From Streptomyces bungoensis (lineage in GTDB: Bacteria > Actinomycetota > Actinomycetes > Streptomycetales > Streptomycetaceae), in the NCBI RefSeq assembly GCF_001514215.1, contig NZ_KQ948876.1, positions 41,812 through 105,811 of the forward strand: DNA of 64,000 nucleotides. The letters are read 5' to 3'. Position numbers and translations under genes: made by a program. The notes under the pieces are model-generated. The model did not search any database and was not told the origin of the DNA. It worked only from the letters and a program-made list of their open reading frames with translations. Positions 42,284 to 50,800 of this stretch are shown here, in pieces; position 1 is the stretch's first letter, and each line of letters opens with the position of its first letter.

Positions 42284-43738
42284 TCAGCGGTGTTCCGTGG
42301 CGGGCTGCGGAGCGGGGCGGCCGGCCGGCGGCGCGGCGGGGGTGCGGGGACGACGGAACAGCAGGAGCGCCAGGCCGGCGGTGGCGGCCAGGACCACCGC
42401 GCCGACGCCGAAGGCGGTGCGGTAGCCCGCGGTCAGCGCCTCCAGGTGTGGCTCGCGGGTGGCCGCGTGGGCGGTGGCGGTGCCGGCGAGGGTGGCCAGG
42501 ACGGCCAGGCCGATCGCGCCGCCGACCTGGCGGGTGGTGTTGACGAGACCGCCGGCAAGTCCCGCGTCCCGTGCGGGGACGCCCTCGAGGGACAGCGCGG
42601 TCAGCTGGACGAAGGCGACGCTGAGGCCGAGGCCGATCAGGATGCTGGGGCCGAGAATGTCGGCCGCGTAGCCGCCGTGGGCACTGATCCGTGACAGCCA
42701 CAGCAGTCCGGCGGCCTCGGTCAGCAGCGCGCCGGCGACGGTGGCGGTGGCACCGATCCGGCGGGAGATCCGGGGTGCCAGCGTGGAACCGAGCATGTTG
42801 GCGCAGGCGAGCGGGAGTTGACCGAGTCCCGTGACGAGCGGGCTGGAGCCGAGGACCCGTTGCTGGTAGAGCGGCAGGAAGAAGAACAGGGCGATCCACA
42901 CCGACCCCAGCAGCGCCATCAGCGCGTTGCCGGCGACGACACGGCCGGTGCGGAACAGGCGGGGCGGCAGCAGCGGGCTCGGGTGGCGACGCTCGACGAG
43001 GACGAGGACGGTCAGCAGTGCGGCCGCGACGGCGAAGCCCCCGAGGACGGCGGGGTCCGTCCAGCCCGTGCCCCGGGCGGTGGTCAGGCTCCACACCAGT
43101 GCGGTGAGGGCGAGGGTGACGGTGGCGGTGCCGAGGACGTCGAAGCGTCCGCTCTCCCCGGCCCGCGTCACCGGGACGCCGGCGGCCGCGCCGGCCAGGA
43201 CGAGGACGGCGCCGATCGCGACCGCGTAGAAGATCCACGGCCAGCCCCACGCCTGCGTGAGCACCCCGCCGAGGAGGACCCCGGCCGCGCCTCCCGCGCC
43301 CGACACCGCGCCCCAGACCCCCAGGGCCTTGCCCCGGCCGGGCCCCGGCGGGAACAGGTCCATCACCAGCGCCAGCGCCGCGGGGGCGATCGCGGCCGCC
43401 CCGAGCCCCTGAACCGCCCGCGCGGCGATCAGCACCGCGGACGAAGCCGCGAGCCCAGCGGCCAGGGACGACACCGCGAACAGGGCGAGGCCCGCGAGCA
43501 GGATCCGCCGTCGGCCCAGCAGGTCCGCCGCCCGGCCCCCCGCCGGCAGCAGGGCCCCGAAGACCAGCCCGTAGGCGTTGACCACCCAGGTGGTGCCGTC
43601 GTCCGACAGCCCGACGCCCGACCGGATCCGCGGCAGGGCCACGTTCACGATCGAGGTGGCCAGCATGACGGTGAACTGCGCCCCTGCCAGCGCCGTGAGA
43701 GCGGCTCCCGGTCGGCGGGTGGTTTCGAGGGTACTCAC
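42284..43738 (-). CDS. DHA2-family MFS drug/metabolite exporter (EmrB/QacA type)
   Basis: This 484-residue membrane protein has about 14 hydrophobic helices and the MFS signature GRAADLLGRRRILLAG between helices 2 and 3. The motif-C region GAVSGAGGAAGVLLGGVL in helix 5 marks an antiporter. Proton-driven export of a hydrophobic compound is expected. It lies first in the operon with the SRPBCC and carotenoid oxygenase genes and directly downstream of a TetR gene, the usual regulator-exporter pairing. The GTG at 43738 has AAGGAG six bases upstream. Confidence 0.9.
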   Translation of the reverse strand: MSTLETTRRPGAALTALAGAQFTVMLATSIVNVALPRIRSGVGLSDDGTTWVVNAYGLVFGALLPAGGRAADLLGRRRILLAGLALFAVSSLAAGLAASSAVLIAARAVQGLGAAAIAPAALALVMDLFPPGPGRGKALGVWGAVSGAGGAAGVLLGGVLTQAWGWPWIFYAVAIGAVLVLAGAAAGVPVTRAGESGRFDVLGTATVTLALTALVWSLTTARGTGWTDPAVLGGFAVAAALLTVLVLVERRHPSPLLPPRLFRTGRVVAGNALMALLGSVWIALFFFLPLYQQRVLGSSPLVTGLGQLPLACANMLGSTLAPRISRRIGATATVAGALLTEAAGLLWLSRISAHGGYAADILGPSILIGLGLSVAFVQLTALSLEGVPARDAGLAGGLVNTTRQVGGAIGLAVLATLAGTATAHAATREPHLEALTAGYRTAFGVGAVVLAATAGLALLLFRRPRTPAAPPAGRPAPQPATEHR

Positions 43739-43751
43739 GAAAGACTCCTTG

Positions 43752-43769
43752 TGTGGTTGACCACTCACA
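43752..43769 (-). promoter_or_regulatory. Candidate TetR operator upstream of exporter gene
   Basis: TGTGGTTGACCACTCACA lies 13 bases before the exporter start. It shares CCACTCACA with the site overlapping the TetR gene start (44395-44416), and its core TGGTTGACCA is near-palindromic. Confidence 0.5.
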
Positions 43770-43828
43770 TAGAAGGTCGAAAAGAAGGCGGGACGGTGCG
43801 CCCCGCCGGCCAACCCGCTCCTCGGGCC

Positions 43829-44395
43829 TCAGTAGTGCCTGATGCCCGCCGCCAGAGTCCGGGTCCAGGGGGCGTCCACCTCGTCCGCACCCATGGAGAC
43901 GATGAGGTGGCAGAGCATGCCGCGCGCGAAGAACTCCTGGACCTGCTCGTCCGTGCCACCGGAGGCGCCGCGCACGTACTCGACCAGCCGGGCGTAGCCC
44001 TGCCGCACGGCCTCGCGCACGGCCGGCTCGGAGACCGCCGCCGCCTGGGCGTGCAGTTGGATCAGCATCAGGTCGTTGTCGCTGATCAGCCGGGCGTACG
44101 CGTCACCCATCCCCTCCAGGACCGCCTCCGGCGAGCCGCCCCCCGCCCCGGCCGCAGCACTCTCCAGGGCGGCCCGGACCTGCACGAAGCAGTGCTCGAC
44201 CACTGCCGTGAACAGCAGTTCCTTGCTCGGGAAGAGCCGGTAGACGTACGCCTGGGAGATGCCCGCGGCCTTGGCCACCTCGGTCGTGGTGGTGCCCCAG
44301 TAGCCGCGGGCGGCGAAGGCGCCGATGGCCGTGCGCAGCACCGTCTCGCGGCGCTCCTCGGCCGTGGACAACCGGCGGGGACGTTCGTTCTTCAT
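43829..44395 (-). CDS. TetR-family transcriptional regulator
   Basis: This 188-residue regulator has an N-terminal HTH (AIGAFAARGYWGTTTTEVAKAAGISQAYVYRLFPSK, in parts, about residues 22-57) and a helical ligand domain ending in GADEVDAPWTRTLAAGIRHY. TetR repressors of this size usually control the adjacent exporter, and the gene is followed 90 bp downstream by a DHA2 exporter. The ATG at 44395 overlaps a perfect-armed operator candidate (TGTGAGT / ACTCACA), suggesting autoregulation. The ligand is unknown; an apocarotenoid or related lipid is a guess from context. Confidence 0.9.
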   Translation of the reverse strand: MKNERPRRLSTAEERRETVLRTAIGAFAARGYWGTTTTEVAKAAGISQAYVYRLFPSKELLFTAVVEHCFVQVRAALESAAAGAGGGSPEAVLEGMGDAYARLISDNDLMLIQLHAQAAAVSEPAVREAVRQGYARLVEYVRGASGGTDEQVQEFFARGMLCHLIVSMGADEVDAPWTRTLAAGIRHY

Positions 44396-44416
44396 GTGAG
44401 TACTCAACCACTCACA
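44395..44416 (-). promoter_or_regulatory. Candidate TetR operator at its own gene start
   Basis: TGTGAGT (44395-44401) and ACTCACA (44410-44416) are perfect inverted arms eight bases apart, touching the TetR start codon. The right half matches the site before the exporter gene. Confidence 0.55.
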
Positions 44417-44496
44417 CTTGGGGATGTCAATCGGCGCCTCCCGCTCTTCTGCCGGCCGACGCGCACCACCGGGCAGCGTGGTCACCGAAACGACGA

Positions 44497-44526
44497 AACC
44501 CCAGGTCAGTTTTCTGACCCGGGGTT
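44497..44526 (-). terminator. Terminator after tRNA-Thr
   Basis: AACCCCAGGTCAG / CTGACCCGGGGTT forms a 12-bp stem with one mismatch and a four-T loop. It begins six bases past the tRNA CCA end on the minus strand and is followed by TTTCG. Confidence 0.75.
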
Positions 44527-44534
44527 CACGGTGG

Positions 44535-44608
44535 AGCCGCCTTCGGGATTCGAACCCGAGACCTACGCATTACGAGTGCGTTGCTCTGGCCATCTGAGCT
44601 AAGGCGGC
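44535..44608 (-). tRNA. tRNA-Thr (anticodon CGT)
   Basis: On the minus strand a full cloverleaf is seen: acceptor GCCGCCT pairing with AGGCGGC, D-arm AGCTCAG...GAGC, anticodon arm GCACTCGTAATGC with anticodon CGT, and T-arm CTCGGGTTCGAATCCCGAA. The discriminator is U, and CCA is encoded at 44532-44534. It reads the ACG codon. A terminator follows. It sits between the accessory carotenoid oxygenase cluster and a conserved block, so it may mark an integration hotspot. Confidence 0.97.
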
Positions 44609-44715
44609 GCGCTGCCCGCACCATGGTGCGATCGGCAACGTCGGTAAGTCTACACAGTTTCCGGGGGTGCTTCGTACCGGCCCCGGAGGAGGCCCAGGGG
44701 CCGGTAGGGCGGGGG

Positions 44716-46350
44716 CTAGGAGCAGCGTTTCCCGGGGGCCGGCGGGGTGCCGTGGAGGAGGTAGGTGTCGATCGCGGAGTCGATGCAGGTGCTGCCGCGG
44801 CCGTAGGCGGTGTGGCCGTCGCCGGCGTAGGTGAGGAGGCGGGCCGAGGAGAGCTGGCGGGCCAGGGACTGGGCCCAGGGGTAGGGGGTCGCCGGGTCGC
44901 GGGTGGTGCCGACGACCACCATCGGGGCGGCGCCCTGCGCCTTGATGCGGTGCGGCTCGCCGGTGGCCCGCACCGGCCAGTACGCGCAGTTCAGCGAGGC
45001 CCAGGCCAGGGCCCGGCCGAAGACGGGGGACGCCTTCTGGAACGTGGGCAGGGCCTTCTCCACCTGCTCGGGGCTGCTGAAGGCGGGCGGCAGGTCGAGG
45101 CAGTTCACGGCGGAGTTGGCCATCATCAGGTTGCTGTAACGGCCGCTCTGGTCGCGTTCGTAGTAGCTGTCGGAGAGGGCGAGCAGGCCGGCGCCGTCCT
45201 GCTTCCTCATGGCCGAGGTCAGCGCCTCGCGCAGCTGCTCCCAGGCTCCCTGGTCGTACATCGCCGCGATCACGCCCGTCGTGGCCAGCGACTCGCCGAG
45301 CCGGCGGCCGTCCGCGTCGCCCGCCGGGATGGGGCGGGCGTCCAGCTTGCGGAAGAAGGCCGCGAGCCGGTCGCCGACCTGTGCGGGCGTGGTGCCGCGG
45401 CCGCCGAGAGGGCAGTCGGACTGCCGTACGCAGTCCTTCGCGAACGCCCGGAAGGCCGTCTCGAACCCCTTCGTCTGGTCCAGGTTCAGCGTGCGGGCGT
45501 CCAGGGACGGGTCCATCGCGCCGTCCAGCACCAGGCGGCCCACCCGCTCCGGGAACAGCCCCGCGTACGTCGCGCCGAGGAACGTGCCGTACGACGCCCC
45601 CACGTAGTTCAGCTTCCGGTCGCCCAGCACGGCCCGCAGGATGTCCATGTCCCGCGCCGCCTCGGCGGTGGACACGTGCCGCAGCACCCGCGCCGAGTGC
45701 GCCCCGCAGCCCTCGGCGAACGCCTGGTACTCCCCGACCAGCCGGCTCGTCTCCTTCCGGTCGTCGGGGGTGATGTCCGTCGCGGTGTACGTGTCCATCC
45801 GGCGGCCGTCGAGGCACTCGACCGGCTCGCTGCGGGCGACGCCGCGCGGGTCCATCGCGACCATGTCGTAGCGGGCGCGGACCTCGGCGGGGTAGCCGAC
45901 GCCCGCGTAGCTCTGCAGGTAGTCGATCGCCGAGCCGCCCGGACCGCCCGGGTTGATCAGCAGCGAACCGAGCGGGGTGCCCTTGCCGGTGGCCTTCTTG
46001 CGGGCGACGGCGAGCCGGACGTCACCCGCAGCGGGCTTGGCGTAGTCCAGCGGCGCCTTCATCGTGGCGCACTGGAAGCCGGGGACACCGCAGCTGCGCC
46101 AGCGCAGGGTCTGCGCGTAGTACGGCGACAGCGCCGACGGCGTCGACCGGGGCAGCGCGGCCAGCGCCGCCTCGACCGCCCCGCCGGCCGAGGTGCGCGG
46201 GCTTCCGGAACAGGCGGAGACGAGCAGCGCGGCGGCCGCGACGAGGGCGCCCGTGACGCGGGCCGGCGCTCCGGTGCGGACACGGGTCCGCATCCGGGGG
46301 GCTCGGGTCTTCGGTCGGCGGGTCCGGCGGAGGGAAGGCCAGGTGTCCAT
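44716..46350 (-). CDS. Lipoprotein alpha/beta hydrolase of the TAP (tripeptidyl aminopeptidase) family
   Basis: This 544-residue exported hydrolase has an Arg-rich N-terminus, a hydrophobic core and lipobox LLVSACSG (Cys near residue 46). An alpha/beta hydrolase domain with oxyanion block LLINPGGPGGS and nucleophile elbow VGASYGTFLG follows, then the TAP C-terminal domain with the catalytic His in GDGHTAYG. TAP-like enzymes release tripeptides or short peptides outside the cell; the substrate here is inferred. The ATG at 46350 has TACGCT six bases upstream, pointing to a leaderless message. Confidence 0.9.
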   Translation of the reverse strand: MDTWPSLRRTRRPKTRAPRMRTRVRTGAPARVTGALVAAAALLVSACSGSPRTSAGGAVEAALAALPRSTPSALSPYYAQTLRWRSCGVPGFQCATMKAPLDYAKPAAGDVRLAVARKKATGKGTPLGSLLINPGGPGGSAIDYLQSYAGVGYPAEVRARYDMVAMDPRGVARSEPVECLDGRRMDTYTATDITPDDRKETSRLVGEYQAFAEGCGAHSARVLRHVSTAEAARDMDILRAVLGDRKLNYVGASYGTFLGATYAGLFPERVGRLVLDGAMDPSLDARTLNLDQTKGFETAFRAFAKDCVRQSDCPLGGRGTTPAQVGDRLAAFFRKLDARPIPAGDADGRRLGESLATTGVIAAMYDQGAWEQLREALTSAMRKQDGAGLLALSDSYYERDQSGRYSNLMMANSAVNCLDLPPAFSSPEQVEKALPTFQKASPVFGRALAWASLNCAYWPVRATGEPHRIKAQGAAPMVVVGTTRDPATPYPWAQSLARQLSSARLLTYAGDGHTAYGRGSTCIDSAIDTYLLHGTPPAPGKRCS

Positions 46351-46356
46351 CAGGCG

Positions 46357-46362
46357 AGCGTA
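46357..46362 (-). promoter_or_regulatory. Candidate leaderless -10 hexamer (TACGCT)
   Basis: On the minus strand TACGCT is followed by CGCCTG and the ATG of the TAP-family gene, the same layout as at 3382 and 10039. Confidence 0.5.
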
Positions 46363-46461
46363 ACGGTGAGCGACGGCGCGGGTGCGGTGCGTACGGGCGG
46401 TCTGCTCGTACGGGGGACCCTCGTACGAGGGACGCCGCGCGTCAACCACCGTACGCCCGGC

Positions 46462-47667
46462 TCACCCCGCCCGCAGTGCCATCGTCATCGCCTCCACCGC
46501 CAGCAGCGGGGCCACGTTCCGGTCCAGGGCCTCGCGGCAGGCCGCGATCGCCTCGATGCGGCGCAGCGTGGACTCGGGGCTGCTGGAGCGGGCCAGCCGG
46601 TCCAGGGCGTCCTCGGCGTCCCCGTTGGCGAGGGCGATCCTGGAGCCGAGCTGGAGGGCGAGGACATCGCGGTAGAAACCCGTCAGGTCGCTCAGCGCCA
46701 CGTCGAGGCTGTCGCGCTGCGTGCGGGTTCTGCGGCGCTTCTGCATGTCCTCCAGGTCCTTCATCACGCCCGCCGTACCGCGTGGCAGCCGGCCGCCCTG
46801 GGCCGCGCCCAGCGCCGCCTTCATCTCCTCCGTCTCCTTGCCGTCCGTCTCCTCGGCGAGCTGCTTGGCGTCCTCTGCGGCCGCGTCGACCAGTTCCTGG
46901 GCCGCCTTGAGGCAGGCGCCCACCTCGTCCAGGCGGAGCGGCAGCCTGAGCACGGCGGTACGCCGTTCCCGGGCCGCCGGGTCGGTGGCCAGGCGGCGGG
47001 CCCGGTCGACGTGGCCCTGAGTGGCCCGGGCGGCGGCCGCGGCCACCTCGGGCTCGATGCCGTCGCGGCGCACCAGCATGTCGGCGACGGCGTCGACGCC
47101 GGGGGTGCGCAGGTTCAGGTGGCGGCAGCGGGAGCGGATCGTCGGCAGGACGTCCTCGATCGAGGGCGCGCACAGCAGCCAGACCGTGCGCGGGGCGGGT
47201 TCCTCGACGGCCTTGAGGACGGCGTTGGCCGACTTCTCGTTCAGCCGCTCGGCGTCCTCGACCAGGATGATCTGCCAGCGGCCGTTGGCCGGGGCGGTGA
47301 ACGACTTGCGGACCGTGTCCCGCATGTCCCTCACCAGGATCTCGGCGCCGACGGCGGCGACCGTGCTGACGTCCGCGTGGGTGCCGAGCAGGGCGGTGTG
47401 GCAGCCGTCGCAGAATCCGCAGCCGGGGGCTCCGCCGAGGGCGCGGTCGGGGCTCACGCACTGCAGGGCGGCGGCGAAGGCCCGCGCCGCCTGGTTCCGG
47501 CCCGCTCCGGGCGGGCCCGTGAACAGCCAGGCGTGCGTCATCTTCGACGCCTCGGGCAGCGGCTGGTCCGTCGCGGCAGCCGTGACGAGGGCGTCGGCGT
47601 CCCGCGCGGCGGCGTCGAGCACCGCGCTCACCTTCTCCTGCCCGACGAGGTCGTCCCACACGGTCAC
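46462..47667 (-). CDS. holB: DNA polymerase III subunit delta'
   Basis: This 401-residue clamp-loader subunit has an RFC-like AAA+ fold: DDLVGQEKVSAVL, the degenerate P-loop FTGPPGAGRNQAARA (Arg instead of the usual Lys), zinc ligands GCGFCDGCHTAL, the SRC motif in IRSRCRHL, and VEDAERLNEKSANAVLKAVEEP. Delta' opens the sliding clamp together with the delta and tau/gamma subunits. The loss of the P-loop Lys is normal for delta'. It lies 150 bp downstream of the tmk fusion gene on the same strand, the usual tmk-holB order. Confidence 0.93.
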   Translation of the reverse strand: MTVWDDLVGQEKVSAVLDAAARDADALVTAAATDQPLPEASKMTHAWLFTGPPGAGRNQAARAFAAALQCVSPDRALGGAPGCGFCDGCHTALLGTHADVSTVAAVGAEILVRDMRDTVRKSFTAPANGRWQIILVEDAERLNEKSANAVLKAVEEPAPRTVWLLCAPSIEDVLPTIRSRCRHLNLRTPGVDAVADMLVRRDGIEPEVAAAAARATQGHVDRARRLATDPAARERRTAVLRLPLRLDEVGACLKAAQELVDAAAEDAKQLAEETDGKETEEMKAALGAAQGGRLPRGTAGVMKDLEDMQKRRRTRTQRDSLDVALSDLTGFYRDVLALQLGSRIALANGDAEDALDRLARSSSPESTLRRIEAIAACREALDRNVAPLLAVEAMTMALRAG

Positions 47668-47815
47668 GGGTCACGCCGCCCTTCCGTCACACTGCGCGTT
47701 CCGGGATCCATTGTGCGGGTGGGGACTGACAACCGGGGCCCGGGACGGAGCGGGAACGGCGCGGCGCCCGCCGGAGGGACGCAGTCCTCCGGCGGGCGCC
47801 GACGTGCTTGCCCGG

Positions 47816-50800
47816 TCAGCCGCGGCGGCCGCGGCCCCGGCCCCGGCGGCCCTGGTCCTCGCCGGGCTCGCCGTACTGCCCCTCGTCGTGCGACCCCAGC
47901 AGCTCGTCCGCCAGCGTCGGCAGGTCGTCCAGCGGGGTCTCCTCGGCCCAGTCGGGACGCGGACGGCGACGCGGCGTGCCGTCGGCGTCGAGCTGCGGCA
48001 TCTCGCGGGTGCGGTCCTCGCCGTCGGGGTCCTGGGCCGGCCGCTCGTCCCGGAAGAACCCGGCCGGCACGCGGTCCGCCGCGGAGGCCCCGCGTACGGG
48101 CGGCAGCACGGCGGTCTCATCGGCGGCACCAGGAGTCACCGGCGGCAGCACGGCCGTCTCGTCGGCCGGGCCCGAAGGCACCGGCGGCAGCACGGCCGTC
48201 TCGTCCGCCGCGCCCGAAGGCACCGGCGGCTGCGGCAGCTCGGCAGTCACCTCGTTGTCGGGGACGCTCCGGGCCTTCCGCTTGTCACCGGCCAGCTTCT
48301 CGCGCACCCCCCGCAGCACCGCCGTCTCCTCCGCGTCCGGAGACACCACGGGGGTGGGGACCGTCTCGTCGGCGCCCGGCGGGACGGCCTTCGTCCCGGC
48401 TCCCGCCCCGGTCTGCTCCGGCGTCCCGCCCGGCACCGCCGGCCGCGGTGCGCTGGGCCGGAGAGCGGCCGCATCCGCCGCCGCGGCGGCCTCGGCCGCC
48501 TGGCGGCGGGCCTCCTCGGCGCGCAGCAGGGCCTCCTCGGCCTTGCGCTGCGCCTCCAGGCGGCGGGCCTCCTCCTCGGCGCGGAGCCTGGCCTGCCGGG
48601 CCTCCTCGTCGGCACGCAGCCGGGCCTCCTCCTCGGCCTGCCTGCGGCGCCGCTCCTCCTCGGCCTTGCGGCGGGCCTCCTCCTCGGCGCGGGCCTTCTC
48701 CTCGGCGATCAGCCGCTGCCGCTCCTCCTCGGCGCGCCGGGCGGCTTCCGCGGCCCGCTGCCGGGCCTCCTCCGCCTGCCGCTCGGCCTCGCGGCGCTGG
48801 GCCTCCTCCAGCTCGCGCCGCTTGCGCTCCTCCTCCTCGGCGCGCAGGCGGGCGAGCTGCTCCTGGCGCTCGCGCTCCAGTCGCTCCTCCTCGACCTTGC
48901 GGGCGGCCTCCTCCTCGGCCTTGCGGCGGGCCTCCTCCTCGGCCTTCTTCCGCGCCTCCTCCTGGGCCTTGACCTCGGCCTCGGACAGCGGCAGCACGGT
49001 GTCGAGCCGGTGCCGGATCACGGTGGTGACGGCCTCGGGCTCCTGCCCGGCGTCCACGACCAGGTAGCGGCCGGGGTCGGAGGCGGCGAGGGTGAGGAAA
49101 CCGGCCCGCACGCGCGCGTGGAACTCGGCCGGCTCCGACTCCAGCCGGTCGGGGGCCTCGGTGAACCGCTCGCGGGCGGTCTCCGGGGAGACGTCCAGCA
49201 GGACGGTGAGGTGCGGGACGAGCCCGTGGGTCGCCCAGCGGTTGATGCGGGCGACCTCGGTCGGGGACAGGTCCCGCCCGGCGCCCTGGTAGGCCACCGA
49301 GGAGTCGATGTAGCGGTCCGAGATGACGACCGCGCCGCGCTCCAGGGCGGGCCGTACGACGGTGTCGACGTGCTCGGCGCGGTCGGCGGCGTACAGCAGC
49401 GCCTCCGCGCGGTGGGACAGGCCCGCCGAGGACACGTCCAGCAGGATCGAGCGCAGCCGCTTGCCCACGGGGGTGGCCCCCGGCTCGCGGGTGAGGACGA
49501 CCTCGTGGCCCTTGGCGCGGATCCACTCCGCGAGGGCCTCGGCCTGGGTGGACTTGCCGGCGCCGTCGCCGCCCTCCAGGGCGATGAAGAAACCGTTCGC
49601 CGCCGGGGCGGTGGCCGGGTCGTCGCCGCCGAGCAGCGCGTCCTTGAGGTCCTGGCGGAGCGGGACTCCGGAGCGGTCGTCGACCTTGGCGAGGACCAGG
49701 GCGGCCACCGGCAGCAGCAGCGCCCCGACCAGCATCAGCGTGAAGGCGGCGCCCCCGTGCGCGAAGACGAACCGGCCGTTCTCCAGCCGGTGCGGGCCGA
49801 TCAGGGCCGCGACCAGGGGGGCGATCAGGGCACCGAGCGCTATGAAGACCCGGACGACCGCGTGCAGGTGCTCGGTGGTGCGGGCCCTGCGGTACTCCTC
49901 GGTCTCCTGGTCGAGCAGGGCGTGCCCGGTGTTGGCGGCGACACCCGCGGACACTCCCGCCAGGGTGACGAGCAGCAGCACGGTGGTGACGTCCGGGACG
50001 AGCCCGGCGGCCAGCAGGGCGATGCCGGTGAAGGCGATCGCCAGCGCGAGGAGCCTGCGGCGCGAGAGCGAGGGCAGCACCGAGTGCGCCGTACGGATGC
50101 CGACGGCGACACCACCGGTCAGGCCCAGCACGAGCAGGCCGTAGAGGACCGGGCCGCCGCCCAGGTCCTTGGCGTGCAGCACGCACACCGCGACCGCGGT
50201 GGAGATGGCCCCGGCCACGGCGGCGCAGGCCGGGACGAGCAGCGGGATCGCGCCGGTGCGGCCCTTGTCGACGCCGGCGCCGGTGCGCGGGCGGCGCAGG
50301 CCCTCCAGCGGCGACCGCGCGCGCGGGGTGGGCGTGCCGGGCAGCTCCAGGTAGACCAGCACCGACAGGGACGCGGCGAACAGCCCTGCCGCCACGTACG
50401 CGGCGAGGGCCGCCTTGTGCTGGTCGAACCAGGCCACGCCGGTGCCGAGCAGGTTGTTCAGCAGGGCGGCCACGACCAGGGCGGCGGCCGCGAGCGGGAT
50501 GGCCAGGAAGCTCGTGCGCAGCGCGAGCCGGCGCAGGGCGTCGATGTGGTCCGGCAGCGGCCGTACCGTCGCGCCCTCAGGCGGCGGGGCGGGCAGCAGG
50601 GCGGGGGCGGCGCTCTCCCGGCACACCGTCCACAGCCGCTCGGCGACGCCGGTGAGGAAGGTCGTGACGAGCAGCAGCGCGAGCGCGTCGTCCGGGGTCC
50701 AGTCGATCCACAGCGGCGCGACGATCAGCAGCGCGGCCCGCACGCCGTCTGCGCCGACCATGGTCCAGCGGCGGTCGAGCGGGCCGCCGTGCGCCGTGAG

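Noticed and set aside
44535..44608. tRNA fragment or pseudogene from integration
   Set aside because: All arms pair, the anticodon loop is normal, CCA is encoded and a terminator follows.
46462..47667. Broken P-loop in holB as a defect
   Set aside because: Loss of the P-loop lysine is normal for delta' subunits.
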